A stretch of 64,000 nt of DNA, from NCBI RefSeq assembly GCF_900142775.1, contig NZ_FRCC01000014.1:1-64000 (forward strand), written 5' to 3'. Numbering within the stretch: the first letter of the stretch is position 1; every line of letters begins with the position of its first letter. Positions 37,615-47,478 of the stretch are shown here, in pieces. The notes under the pieces are model-generated. The model was not told the origin of the DNA and ran no database searches. It saw only the letters and a program-made list of their open reading frames with translations. This DNA is from Flavobacterium flevense (GTDB lineage Bacteria > Bacteroidota > Bacteroidia > Flavobacteriales > Flavobacteriaceae). The position numbers and the translations under genes are program-made.

Positions 37615-39378
37615 TTACCATCCTGGATTTTGTGGAAATCCTTCATATGCATAAGTCAAATTGATAGGGAACGGTAACCAATAATTTCTGTCTGTGAAAA
37701 CAAAAGGTTGTATTACTACCCTATTAAAAGTGGTGTAATTCTTATCAAAACTCATTCTGTACAAAGTAGCATCTGGTTTAATTTTCCATCTTCTCAAATC
37801 ATACCATCTGTGTCCCTCAAAACATAATTCAACATCACGCTCATACTTAACTAAATTATTAAAATTGTTATCATAAACACTCAAACCTGTTACTATTGAT
37901 GCACCTGCTCTAGCTCTTACTTTATTAATTGCTTGTAAAGCTGTCAAACTATAATTAGTGGCTGTTGAATTTACATCATTAGATGAATTATATACTGCCT
38001 CTGCATAAATCAAATAAACATCAGCTAATCTAATTAATGGAGTAATTACTCTAAGAGTATTCCATTGAGCATCCTTTTTATTTGCTCCAACAGGCCAAAA
38101 CTTATGGACAATATAAGGGCTTAATGTATTTCCATCAGCCATCGTTGAGCCTCCATTAAACATTTCTAATCTGGTTGTAGCGTGAATACCTGCCATATCT
38201 CCATCAACATAAATACTTTTTCTAAAACGAGGATCTCTATTATTCCAACGTTTTGTATTATCATAATCGTACCCGCCTTGGGCTAGAGTACCCGGCTTAT
38301 ATTTAGTCCCATCAGCCATTTCAAAAATATCAACAAAGTTTTGTGTAACAGCTTCACATATAGCATTACCTCCAAAAAGTCCTGAATTTGGTGTATACAA
38401 CCTACCTACAAAATTATTGATTTCACCAGCACCTACATCAGTTCTTACTTTTTGAAAAATTATTTCTTTACTATACGGAATATTACCATCTGTCTTTGCA
38501 AACATTTCCAAATACTTATCAAAAGTTACTAAATCATATATATTAGTATCGACCATTTTTAATACTTCTCCAGCAGCTTCAGCTGCACGAGTCATATAAC
38601 CAGAATCATACGTTGCTGAATTTCTAGAATTTTCATTCATCAATGGACTACCAGCATAAAGCAAGGCTTTAGCCATCAATGCGTATGAAGCTCCCTTGGT
38701 AACTCTGCCTGTATTTGTATTATTCCAACTTGGTGGAAGTAAGTCAGCAGCTTTTTGTAAATCCTCAACTATAAATTCAGTACATGCCTGATAATCATAC
38801 TTCCCTTTATACTCATAAAAACGAGGGAATTTTAATTGTTCGTCTGCAGAGAGAACAGTATTTATATAAGGAATTGAACCGTAAGCTCTCAATAATTCAA
38901 AATGAAAATAAGCTCTAAAAAAATAAGCTTGACCTTCAATTTGATCTTTTTCCTGCTGAGTTGCATTAACTAGTAAATTCAGTTTTTGTAATGCAATATT
39001 AGCACGACGGATTCCTTTCCAAGAATAAGCCCATATCCCTTTCTCAACACCAGTACCATCATCAAAAAATTTAAAATTAGAACGTCCACCACCAGAAGTT
39101 AAATTCAAATAATTTCCTGTTGACGCTCCCTGAGATGTATTCCAACCTTGCTTTGCAATAGTTTCTCCTGTTAAATTATGACCAACAGTAATAGTAGATA
39201 AATTAGGATCCACAATATACTGGTACATCTGGTCTTCAAAACCTTGAAAAGACAAGTAAGTACTAAAAACTTTGTCTTCTGTTATAGCAGCTTCTGGCGG
39301 TACATTTAAATAATCTTCACAACTTGATGTAATCAAGGAGATTATAAATACCGATAAAAAAAATTTAATATTTTTCAT
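37615..39378 (-). CDS. susD: SusD-like nutrient-binding outer-membrane lipoprotein (pair 1)
   Basis: 587 residues; lipobox LITSSC, Cys20, then EDYLNVPPEAAITED, which is the standard SusD mature start. Helical TPR region includes GQAYFFRAYFHFELLRAYGSIPYI; the end carries KYERDVELCFEGHRWYDLRRWK and the closing EGFPQNPGW. Lies 17 bases downstream of its SusC. The two SusD proteins in the operon differ greatly, so the two importers probably take different oligosaccharides (inference). Confidence 0.95.
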   Translation of the reverse strand: MKNIKFFLSVFIISLITSSCEDYLNVPPEAAITEDKVFSTYLSFQGFEDQMYQYIVDPNLSTITVGHNLTGETIAKQGWNTSQGASTGNYLNLTSGGGRSNFKFFDDGTGVEKGIWAYSWKGIRRANIALQKLNLLVNATQQEKDQIEGQAYFFRAYFHFELLRAYGSIPYINTVLSADEQLKFPRFYEYKGKYDYQACTEFIVEDLQKAADLLPPSWNNTNTGRVTKGASYALMAKALLYAGSPLMNENSRNSATYDSGYMTRAAEAAGEVLKMVDTNIYDLVTFDKYLEMFAKTDGNIPYSKEIIFQKVRTDVGAGEINNFVGRLYTPNSGLFGGNAICEAVTQNFVDIFEMADGTKYKPGTLAQGGYDYDNTKRWNNRDPRFRKSIYVDGDMAGIHATTRLEMFNGGSTMADGNTLSPYIVHKFWPVGANKKDAQWNTLRVITPLIRLADVYLIYAEAVYNSSNDVNSTATNYSLTALQAINKVRARAGASIVTGLSVYDNNFNNLVKYERDVELCFEGHRWYDLRRWKIKPDATLYRMSFDKNYTTFNRVVIQPFVFTDRNYWLPFPINLTYAYEGFPQNPGW

Positions 39379-39395
39379 TTCTATAATTTTTTTAA

Positions 39396-42300
39396 TTAAA
39401 ATGTTGCTGAAAGCCCTAAATTGATTTGTTTAGTTACAGGATAGTTTCTATAGTTAAAATCCTGACCTTCGATATCAACAGGTAAATCAGTCCATAAAAG
39501 GAGATTGTTACCATTAACAAAAAGTCGCAATGCAGATAGGCCTACTTTTTTAATCATTCCTTTTGGTAAATCATACCCTAATTCGGCAGTTTTCAATCGA
39601 AACATAGAACCATCTTTTTTTGTATAATTTCCCGTACTAGCAGCTCTTCCTCCATAATTTAATGATCTATAAATTGGATTACTATTGTTGTATTCAGGAG
39701 TCCAAGTATCTCTTAACTGATCTTGATAAATAGCAGGAGCATTAAACGCAAACTCATCTAAAGCTACTGTTTGAGTTATGTTATACTGACCATAAAAATT
39801 AAAACTCAATGAAAATCCTTTATAATCTCCTCCTAAAGCAAAGCCATAAGTAGCCTGAGGCCTGTTTGGATAACCATAAGGAACAACATCTTTAAAATCA
39901 ACAAATCCATCAGCATTATAATCTAACAAACGGTAATCGCCTGGTAATAATGTAGCATTATTAACACCAACAACACCTGTATACATTTCATCCCAACTAT
40001 TAATAATTCCTGTTGAAACATTACTTTTATTTTGACCAATTTGAAAACCAGCTTCTTTTTGATAATCTGGCAATAATTGAGAATCCTCTTTTTGAATGAT
40101 TTTATCTTTTACAAAAGTGAAATTAAGAGAAGCCCAGTAATTAAAATTGTTAATGTTATTTTTATAATTGGCTACAAACTCATACCCTTTGTTCTCAGTA
40201 ATACCAATATTTGCTGTTGGAGCAGGAGCTCCAAAATAATCTGGAACATTTCGTTGATTAGCTGTAACTAAAATATCTTCACGATGCTCTTTAAATAGAT
40301 CTAAGGTCATGGTTAATGCGTTATCAAAAGCACCTACTTCAATTCCTAAATTTTGTTTTCGTGCAGTTTCCCAACGCAATGAAGGATTTCCAATAGTTCC
40401 TTCGCCATAAATTAGTGGTCCGCCATACAAAGGACCATCTCCAAAAGAACTATTATTAAGAGCATTACCATTGACCCCGTTAGTTCCACCTGAAACATAG
40501 GAAGTAAAATAAGGCCATTGACCAATATTATTTGCATTGTCATTTCCAACAATACCATCAGAATATCTAAATTTTAAATTGTTAATGTATTTTTTTACTT
40601 TTTCAAAAAACTTTTCATTAGACACTGTCCATCCTAATCCAACAGATGGAAAAAAAGCAAATTTATATCCTGGCCCAAATTTTTCTGTCCCGTTATAAGA
40701 ACCATTTAATTCAATATTATAACGCTGATCATAACCATATGCCAATCTACCTGACCAGTCTTCTCGTTTTGAAGGCCAACCATTAACAGAATAATTTTTT
40801 GTGTTATCCCTACTAAATAATCCTAAAGCTGAAACATCATGAACTCCAAATTTCCTACTATAATTTAAAGTTAATCGATACATCAATCTACTTCTAACTG
40901 ATCTAGCAGATCCATTATCTATGCGAGAATTTTCATAAACAATAGGCAAATCTTTAAACTCAAATCCATTTGTAGAAGTTGTAAATGAATTTGGAAAAAA
41001 ATAAGACGTATAGTCTTCGATATTTGCATTTGGATCATTTAAAGTATAATAAATTGGATCTACATATTTCATCAAAACTCCATCATCAGAAATACCATTC
41101 CCTAAAGAACTGTAAAAATTATCAAATGCCAATTCTCCTGATACTTTTAAACCTTTTGTTATTACATCTAAATCCTGAGTTAATTTAAAATTGGTATTAA
41201 TTTCTCCTCTATTAGTAACATCTACTCCACTAAAATTTAAATCAACAAACCCATTTTGACCAAAACGCTCATAATCAATACCTTGACCGTAAATACCATC
41301 TTCATATTGCAAAACTGGTGTAGTCCAAGGTTTAGAATAAATACCATACCAAAAACCAAAGACTGAAGCCCCTGATCTGGATTGCTCTCCATAATAGCCA
41401 TTAAGTCCCACTTCCAGTTTTGTTGATTTGGTAAGTGTAAAATCTAAATTTGTTCTAAAATTAAAACGATCATATTTAAAGTCCGGATCATACCCTTGAC
41501 CGACATTTTCAGTTTTTAAAATGTCTCCATCTGTAACGAAACCTAATGAACCAAAATATTTAACAAAATCATTTCCTCCAGAAACACTCGCATTTATTTT
41601 TTTTGATAAAGCATAATCTTCTAACATACTATTGGCCCAGTCCCTATTGGCATAAGCATCTGGATACTGATTACTTCTTAAATATTCTAATTCTTCATCT
41701 GATGTAAAGTCTCCCCAAGTTACAGGCATAACAGATAAACCATTTACAATAGCTCTGTTTTTAGCAACCGTACTAGTATAACCTTCTAAAACGCGAGGAA
41801 TTTTAGACACTGACTTGAAAGATATATTTGCATCTACTTTAAATTGTGCATCTCCTTTTAATCCTCTTTTAGTTGTAATCAAAATTACTCCGTTTCCTCC
41901 TTTTACTCCAAATATTGAAGTAGCTGAAGCATCTTTTAATACTGTTACTGTTTTAACATCATTTGGATCAATATCATTCATTGTTCTTTCAACACCATCA
42001 ACTAAAACAAGAGGAGATGCATTATTCCATGTTGACCTTCCTCTAATTAAAATTTGAGATTCATTATAATTTCCATCAATAGCTCCTCCGGGTATTCCAG
42101 AACTACTTAAAACATTTACTCCAGGCATAGAACCACTCAAAGCATCTGTTAAATTAGTTAAATTACCCCTTTTAGTTAATTCTTGACCATCTAATTGAGC
42201 AATTGCTCCTACAACACTTTCCTTTTTTTGTGTACCATACCCTACTACAATTACTTCTTTCAAATTGGCTACATCAGAAATCATTTTTACATTTAGTACC

Positions 42301-42590
42301 TTACCACTAACTTTATTTTTTTGTGTTGTAAAGCCTATGTAACTAAAAATTAGTACATCATTATTATTTGCCGGAATTGTATAATTCCCTTCAAAATCTG
42401 TATTAGTTCCTTTGTTAGTTCCTTCTATTAGTACTGATACACCTGGCAATGGAAACCCCGTATCATCAATTACTTTTCCACTAACTTTTAAAGTCTGACC
42501 GTGAAAAACAGAAAACATAAAGAACAAAATTATTGTTGGTAATGTCTTCTTACATTTGAGAAAATTAAAATATTCTATTTGTTTACTCAT
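39396..42590 (-). CDS. susC: SusC-like TonB-dependent transporter (pair 1), first gene of the uptake operon
   Basis: 1064 residues; signal region 1-31 (FSVFHGQ). CarboxypepD_reg-like domain 33-105 (VSGKVIDDTGFPLPGVSVLIEGT), canonical TonB-box stretch VIVVGYGTQKKE, plug with ILIRGRSTW, PLVLVDGVERTM and GVILITTKRG, then a large beta-barrel. Forms a pedal-bin complex with the SusD at 37615. Leads an operon of five genes closing at 31758. The 460-base region upstream holds two inverted repeats that could be regulatory. Confidence 0.95.
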   Translation of the reverse strand: MSKQIEYFNFLKCKKTLPTIILFFMFSVFHGQTLKVSGKVIDDTGFPLPGVSVLIEGTNKGTNTDFEGNYTIPANNNDVLIFSYIGFTTQKNKVSGKVLNVKMISDVANLKEVIVVGYGTQKKESVVGAIAQLDGQELTKRGNLTNLTDALSGSMPGVNVLSSSGIPGGAIDGNYNESQILIRGRSTWNNASPLVLVDGVERTMNDIDPNDVKTVTVLKDASATSIFGVKGGNGVILITTKRGLKGDAQFKVDANISFKSVSKIPRVLEGYTSTVAKNRAIVNGLSVMPVTWGDFTSDEELEYLRSNQYPDAYANRDWANSMLEDYALSKKINASVSGGNDFVKYFGSLGFVTDGDILKTENVGQGYDPDFKYDRFNFRTNLDFTLTKSTKLEVGLNGYYGEQSRSGASVFGFWYGIYSKPWTTPVLQYEDGIYGQGIDYERFGQNGFVDLNFSGVDVTNRGEINTNFKLTQDLDVITKGLKVSGELAFDNFYSSLGNGISDDGVLMKYVDPIYYTLNDPNANIEDYTSYFFPNSFTTSTNGFEFKDLPIVYENSRIDNGSARSVRSRLMYRLTLNYSRKFGVHDVSALGLFSRDNTKNYSVNGWPSKREDWSGRLAYGYDQRYNIELNGSYNGTEKFGPGYKFAFFPSVGLGWTVSNEKFFEKVKKYINNLKFRYSDGIVGNDNANNIGQWPYFTSYVSGGTNGVNGNALNNSSFGDGPLYGGPLIYGEGTIGNPSLRWETARKQNLGIEVGAFDNALTMTLDLFKEHREDILVTANQRNVPDYFGAPAPTANIGITENKGYEFVANYKNNINNFNYWASLNFTFVKDKIIQKEDSQLLPDYQKEAGFQIGQNKSNVSTGIINSWDEMYTGVVGVNNATLLPGDYRLLDYNADGFVDFKDVVPYGYPNRPQATYGFALGGDYKGFSLSFNFYGQYNITQTVALDEFAFNAPAIYQDQLRDTWTPEYNNSNPIYRSLNYGGRAASTGNYTKKDGSMFRLKTAELGYDLPKGMIKKVGLSALRLFVNGNNLLLWTDLPVDIEGQDFNYRNYPVTKQINLGLSATF

Positions 42591-42736
42591 TTCAATAAAT
42601 TTTAAAATCTGGTTATACGAAATTAGGTTAATAATTTTGGTTTTTTTTTACTCATAATTTTTTAATTTGGTTTAGTTCATAAATTGGTTTTAGTTTAAAG
42701 TTATATCTGTTTAAAAAAAAAAGACAAAGTGATTTT

Positions 42737-42752
42737 TACTTGAAATCAAGTA
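42737..42752. promoter_or_regulatory. Inverted repeat upstream of SusC operon, possible operator
   Basis: TACTTGA-AA-TCAAGTA, two perfect 7-base arms with a 2-base spacer, about 150 bases upstream of the first SusC start. The short spacer favours a dimeric regulator site over an RNA hairpin. Confidence 0.35.
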
Positions 42753-42757
42753 TTATT

Positions 42758-42775
42758 AATAGTAAAAAAACTATT
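42758..42775. promoter_or_regulatory. Second inverted repeat beside the possible operator
   Basis: AATAGT and ACTATT arms separated by six A residues, five bases from the first inverted repeat. Weak alone because the DNA is A+T-rich; of note because the two repeats are adjacent and both lie in the operon leader. Confidence 0.25.
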
Positions 42776-42999
42776 TTGTAAATACATGAAACAATATTTC
42801 AAAATGCAAAATGCGGGAAAATTGATTTTTCATAATTTTATGTTATTTAATTATCCAAATTTCCATTTTTACCAGTAAAACTTATCTCTTTATTATTCCT
42901 TTTTTTAGCGAAATTGTTTTAATCAACTTATTTCAAACAAAATCCCATAATCAGACTTCGACAACAAAACACTCACAATCAATCACTTACAATTAAACC

Positions 43000-43025
43000 A
43001 AAAAAAAAGCCCCCAAAAGGACCTT
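43000..43025 (-). terminator. Probable imperfect terminator after the DUF1593 gene
   Basis: Read leftward: AAGGTCC, loop TTTT, GGGGGCTT, then T9 (A9 at 43000-43008 on the + strand). The stem has one mismatch or bulge. Position 26 bases past the stop at 43051 supports the call. Confidence 0.5.
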
Positions 43026-43050
43026 AAAAAGCTCAATAATCTTTAATTTG

Positions 43051-44058
43051 TTATTTTGAGACCGCAGCATTTGACCTCCTTAACAATTCATTATGAATAA
43101 TTTTTGAATACAACATAAATTGGTTTTCATTTTTTTGTTCTACTTCGATAAAATTTGTACCATTACTTGCAATATCATTCAAACTAACTCCCCAATTCCC
43201 TAATAAAACCCAAAAGGTAGCAGAGTCTGAATGATCTACTGAATTGTGGACAAATTTTCCTTCGGTAAATATTTTTCCTAGATTGCTTTTTTTGAATTGA
43301 TCGAAATATTCCAATCCTTTTTGACTTCCCGAAACAATCCCGTGTTGACCAATTGCTCCGCATTCATAATAGGTAATAAAACCTTTTAAAGCTTTTTCTT
43401 TTAAATACTCACAAGCAGCTCGATCTTCATTACAATTGGCCACTTTCCAAGGCTGCTCAATTGTACCTTGATGCAAAGAGGAGTTGGTCCAATGGGCAAT
43501 AAATCTTAATTTATCTAAAATATCATTCCTTTTATTCGTCAAACAATAATTAACCAATATAGCAGGTTCTGTTAAAGAACCCCAGCACAACACATTAATA
43601 ATATCGTTACTTTTTTCAGCTTCTTTCAACAATAATTCAACTGTATTGTAATTTTTAAGGATCGAATATTTTTTAGTTGAATCGTACTTTTCAGCAGATT
43701 CTTTTATACAAGACTGAACAAAGTTAATCGTGCTTGGAAAACCACCAATATTCTTATTCAATTGAACAACATCTTTTTTGTAGGCTTCTCCAAAAAAAGT
43801 ATTTGCCCAATCCGCCTGGTTTCCAGATGTTTTATGCTCACTCCTGTGTGTGCTTGCAATTACTATACCTCTAGTATCAAACATATTGGCCATAAGTAAA
43901 TAACCCGCCATTCCTGAAATATCATCAGGATCATTGGCTGTTCCGTGGTCTTTTCCTTGAATTGTTTTGTCTGACATATCAGAATAAATCCAAACTTTTG
44001 GTTTCTGTGCTTGCGCTAGAGCCGTCATAAAAACCAACACTAATACTAATTTTTTCAT
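43051..44058 (-). CDS. DUF1593 nucleoside-hydrolase-like secreted protein (copy A)
   Basis: 335 residues; signal peptide 1-18 (MTALAQAQ). The N-terminal SDMSD and NDPDDISGMAGYLLMAN (42-58) form the Asp cluster that binds calcium and ribose in nucleoside hydrolases; LCWGSLTEPAILVNY, RFIAHWTNSSLHQG and GQHGIVSGS are further conserved DUF1593 stretches. The family is secreted and found in polysaccharide loci, so a glycosidase-like role on a furanoside is conceivable but unproven. About as long as, and highly similar to, the gene at 46459; the two flank the GH36-like gene. A probable terminator lies just downstream. Confidence 0.82.
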   Translation of the reverse strand: MKKLVLVLVFMTALAQAQKPKVWIYSDMSDKTIQGKDHGTANDPDDISGMAGYLLMANMFDTRGIVIASTHRSEHKTSGNQADWANTFFGEAYKKDVVQLNKNIGGFPSTINFVQSCIKESAEKYDSTKKYSILKNYNTVELLLKEAEKSNDIINVLCWGSLTEPAILVNYCLTNKRNDILDKLRFIAHWTNSSLHQGTIEQPWKVANCNEDRAACEYLKEKALKGFITYYECGAIGQHGIVSGSQKGLEYFDQFKKSNLGKIFTEGKFVHNSVDHSDSATFWVLLGNWGVSLNDIASNGTNFIEVEQKNENQFMLYSKIIHNELLRRSNAAVSK

Positions 44059-44157
44059 CTTTATTTAGTTACATATTTTTATTTGTGACAGGTACATTAT
44101 TACTTGTAAAAACAATCAGGAAGATTATACATTTCTTTATTGCCTTTTTGTAATAAG

Positions 44158-46284
44158 TTAGTCTTTTAAAGTAATAACAACCTCAAAGTTTTTCTGAGCC
44201 TCAGGCAAATAGAGCTTCCATAAACCGTTACCCATATTTTCGATTTTTTTGGCTGAAGAGCAGCTTATCGGCGATGGGTTATAAACAACCAATTCGCCCG
44301 ATTCTATCATTACAATTTTCAATTTCTTATCAGAGTACTCAATTGATTTAACTGTACTTGCAGACAAATACTTATTAGGATTTCCAATAACAGACCAACC
44401 GTTTTTTATGGGAGATAATTGAACCAATTTATCAGCAAAGCCAATTAAGTCAAACTTGTATTCGTTTTCTAATTTTCCTCCTTTTTGCTCGTACCAATCG
44501 TAAAAGACCAATCCTTCTTTTGGTGCTTTCCAAGATTCTGCCTTAGGCTGAATAAATTCTCCAGCTGCTTCATAATCTTTTACCCTGAAAGCACTTGTAA
44601 CTTTATCTGCTGGTGCGGGATGCATAAGGTTGTAGGCTACGAATGCCGCTGCACCATGTTGTAAAGGTGCTACTACCCGGTATGCCTGCGGTGTTGTTAA
44701 AGCCGATAGCATAACGGATTCTGGTAAAGGAACGGCAGGTGCCAGGGGGCGTAACAATTCTCCATCAGAATAACTCAATGGCAATACTAATTTTTCTTGA
44801 AAATCAACCGGGGCATCAGACAAATAAATGGGTGCACCAGACATGGCTTTACTAACGGCCATCATTTGTCCGCAAAACTTGTCGCTCGAGTGGAACATAT
44901 CGTGATCAGGCCAAACGGCTTGTCCCATCCAAAGTGTGTTTTGGTAGGACTGTAAAAGGTGCGATTTTGCTTTTGCTTCATTATTCAATAAGTAGTCCAC
45001 ACTTACGCGGGAAGTAGCACTGTATTTTGTATTCATCAGACTTAACATATCCAGACAAAAACAATTCATTAAACCGTCTGAATGTTCTAGTGCAGCACTT
45101 TCAAGCGATTGTGCATGTTGAGATACAATTGCTACAGGATTAGACATGCCTTGGTAAAATGCAATTTGCCTATTCTGGTTATCAATCTTTACAAAATCGA
45201 AACCATCTTTTTTAGCTGAACCAATTAAAGTATTGTAAAACTTTTGAGAAGACTCATAATCGCCTTTCGGCATCATAACATCAAAGCCACCACTTTTACT
45301 AATTTTTACTAAATATGGATCTAATTCGTGAATCTCATGTTCGGGGTGTAATCCTTGCCAGTGAGCATTCATAGTGTGCCATATTCCTGTCCATTTAATT
45401 TTTTCTGTCTTTGCATCCATCATTGGTTTAAAGCCGTTTGGAAAAGTTTCTGGACTTCCCTTTAATGAAAGCATGCGGCTGCTATTCATTCCATCTGCGG
45501 ATTTATAGCTATGTTCATGACCATTATCCAACAATACCCAACGTATTGGCAAAGGGCTTTTTTCAATTTTTTGCATGGCATCTACCATAAGATCGCTTGA
45601 AACTTTAGTATGATATTGTTCCCAACTGCACCATCCAAGGTATTTAAATATTTCAGGATATTCTTTTTCATAACGCATCGCTGTACGCCCCTTAAGTGCT
45701 TCGGTGTAAATGGCATTTTTCCAAGCCTTTTGAAAAACATCGTACACATTCTTACCACGAGCATAAGTAATCAATGGAATATCGCCCGAAACAGCATCAA
45801 TACCAAAGGTTGCCAGATTGATACTTAATTTTCCATCGTCAGCAATTACAAAATAAGACATAGCCTTTGGACTGGTAACTCCTTGTAACAACAGGAATTC
45901 ATCATTTTTGAGCTTAAACAAAGCCAGTAAACCATTTCGTGACGGCTCACCCCCTGCTTTGGTATCTGGGTTAAAGTCTTTAGTCACTATGGTTTTTAAA
46001 TCCTTGGCTGCCCAGGAGAAAACGCGGTTCATTCCATCTAATATTTTTTCGCGTCCGATAGTACTAATATATACAACCGATTCATATTCTGGCAGTGTAA
46101 CGGAATAATTGCCCAGTACTCCATTGTTAGGTACAGCCGAATATCCGTTTAAAATTTCAATACCATTTTTTGATATAGCGCTAGCATCAAAAACATTGTT
46201 TTTGATCTTATTCGTTTGACTGTTACTGATAACGCTAAAAGCGATCGATAGAAACAGAAATAGATTTTTAATAGGTTTTTGCAT
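44158..46284 (-). CDS. Sip1/raffinose synthase-like GH36-type alpha-galactosidase
   Basis: 708 residues; signal peptide 1-22 (SVISNSQ). N-terminal beta-sandwich to about 200, then a TIM barrel with YLGWCSWEQYH (215-224), WVLLDNGHE, nucleophile candidate Asp368 in FDFVKIDNQ, and acid/base candidate Asp460 or Asp462 in WPDHDMFHS; beta-sandwich C-terminus. Plant relatives are raffinose synthases and seed imbibition proteins; bacterial ones are alpha-galactosidases, so hydrolysis of alpha-galactosyl links is the likely role. The coding sequence is visibly richer in G+C than its neighbours (about half of 100 bases counted around 44600-44700), suggesting recent transfer. 174 bases without a gene lie upstream, 99 downstream. 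Confidence 0.83.
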   Translation of the reverse strand: MQKPIKNLFLFLSIAFSVISNSQTNKIKNNVFDASAISKNGIEILNGYSAVPNNGVLGNYSVTLPEYESVVYISTIGREKILDGMNRVFSWAAKDLKTIVTKDFNPDTKAGGEPSRNGLLALFKLKNDEFLLLQGVTSPKAMSYFVIADDGKLSINLATFGIDAVSGDIPLITYARGKNVYDVFQKAWKNAIYTEALKGRTAMRYEKEYPEIFKYLGWCSWEQYHTKVSSDLMVDAMQKIEKSPLPIRWVLLDNGHEHSYKSADGMNSSRMLSLKGSPETFPNGFKPMMDAKTEKIKWTGIWHTMNAHWQGLHPEHEIHELDPYLVKISKSGGFDVMMPKGDYESSQKFYNTLIGSAKKDGFDFVKIDNQNRQIAFYQGMSNPVAIVSQHAQSLESAALEHSDGLMNCFCLDMLSLMNTKYSATSRVSVDYLLNNEAKAKSHLLQSYQNTLWMGQAVWPDHDMFHSSDKFCGQMMAVSKAMSGAPIYLSDAPVDFQEKLVLPLSYSDGELLRPLAPAVPLPESVMLSALTTPQAYRVVAPLQHGAAAFVAYNLMHPAPADKVTSAFRVKDYEAAGEFIQPKAESWKAPKEGLVFYDWYEQKGGKLENEYKFDLIGFADKLVQLSPIKNGWSVIGNPNKYLSASTVKSIEYSDKKLKIVMIESGELVVYNPSPISCSSAKKIENMGNGLWKLYLPEAQKNFEVVITLKD

Positions 46285-46458
46285 ATTTTTAATTGTGAAT
46301 TATGTAAATAAAAAACTAACCTTCATTGCTTTACCGAAAAATGGATTGGTAATTTGGATGAAATGGTTTCGAAATTTTTTGGATTGGTATAGTGACTCTA
46401 GTGCGCTATTTCCATTTAAAACAAATAAGAATTACTTATAAAAACAGCGCAACAAAGT

Positions 46459-47478
46459 CTAGTTTTCAGCAGCTTTAGAACGACGTAACAGTTCCTCATG
46501 AATGCTTTTGGAGAACTTGAAGAACTGCTCTTCATTTTTCTTTTCCACTTCAGGCAAATTAGTTCCATTACTAGCTATATCTTTCAAACTAACACCCCAA
46601 TTCCCTAATAAAACCCAATAGGTTGCAGCATCAGAGTGGTCTACAGCATCTTGGACAAACTTCCCTTCTGAAAATATTTTTCCAAGGTTGCTTTTCTTAA
46701 ATTGATTATAATACTCAAGCCCTTTTGGACTTCCAGAAACAATGCCATGTTGACCAATAGCGCCACACTCGTAAAAAGCGATGCTCCCATTTAAAGCCTG
46801 TTCTTTCAAAAATTCGCAGGCCGACCTATCTTCATTACAATTGGCTACTTTTGCTGGATCTGCAGGAGTTCCCTGATGTAGCGAAGAGTTTGTCCAATGG
46901 GCTATGAAACGCAATTTTTTAAGCAAATCGAACCTTTGGTTTGCGATACAATAATTGACCAAAATGGCTGGCTCTGTCAAAGATCCCCAACACAACACAT
47001 TGGTAATTTCGGTACTCTTTTCCACCTCATCTTTCAACAAGGCAACCGTTTTATACTTTTCTAAAGAATTATACACTGTACTTGAATTGTATTTTTCGGC
47101 AGATTCCTTAATACAAGATTGTATAAACTCAATATTTTTGGGATAACCTCCAAAATTTTTATTCAAATTAACAACATCCTTTTTATAGGCTTTGCCAAAA
47201 AAATCATTGGCCCAATCGGCTTGGTTTCCAGAGTTTTTGTGTTCCGATCTATGTGTACTTGTTACTACAATCCCTTTGGTATCAAACCTATTGGCCATTA
47301 GTAAATAGCCAGCCATTCCGGAAATATCATCGGGATCGTTTACTGTTTTCATGTGATTATTTCCAGGAATTGTATTATCGGACATATCCGTATATATCCA
47401 AACCTTTGGTTTTTGTGCTACGACAGTAGTGCTTACAAAAAACAGACTTAAAAAAAATGCACTTAAAGTTTTATTCAT
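46459..47478 (-). CDS. DUF1593 nucleoside-hydrolase-like secreted protein (copy B)
   Basis: 339 residues; signal peptide 1-21 (STTVVAQ). Same landmarks as copy A: TDMSDNTIPG, NDPDDISGMAGYLLMAN, WGSLTEPAILVNY, NCNEDRSACEFL and GQHGIVSGSPKGLEYYNQFKKS kept nearly unchanged. A three-residue insert (HMKTVND) distinguishes the substrate loop. Its start overlaps the upstream GH43 stop by 8 bases, so it belongs to the GH43 transcript. Copy A probably arose by duplication around the GH36-like gene. Confidence 0.82.
   Translation of the reverse strand: MNKTLSAFFLSLFFVSTTVVAQKPKVWIYTDMSDNTIPGNNHMKTVNDPDDISGMAGYLLMANRFDTKGIVVTSTHRSEHKNSGNQADWANDFFGKAYKKDVVNLNKNFGGYPKNIEFIQSCIKESAEKYNSSTVYNSLEKYKTVALLKDEVEKSTEITNVLCWGSLTEPAILVNYCIANQRFDLLKKLRFIAHWTNSSLHQGTPADPAKVANCNEDRSACEFLKEQALNGSIAFYECGAIGQHGIVSGSPKGLEYYNQFKKSNLGKIFSEGKFVQDAVDHSDAATYWVLLGNWGVSLKDIASNGTNLPEVEKKNEEQFFKFSKSIHEELLRRSKAAEN

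Larger units (their letters stand above)
42591..43050. other. 460-bp leader region upstream of the SusCD operon
   Basis: No gene on either strand. Contains the presumed promoter of the SusCD operon, two inverted repeats (42737-42752 and 42758-42775), and, at its right end, a probable terminator for the DUF1593 gene. I could not find a full TTG/TAnnTTTG promoter on the minus strand; the nearest is TCACTTTG (complement of 42724-42731), which misses the conserved A. Confidence 0.6.

Noticed and set aside
44158..46284. Raffinose synthase
   Set aside because: The similarity is to the Sip1/raffinose synthase fold, but a secreted bacterial protein in a PUL is far more likely a hydrolase than a raffinose-making transferase.
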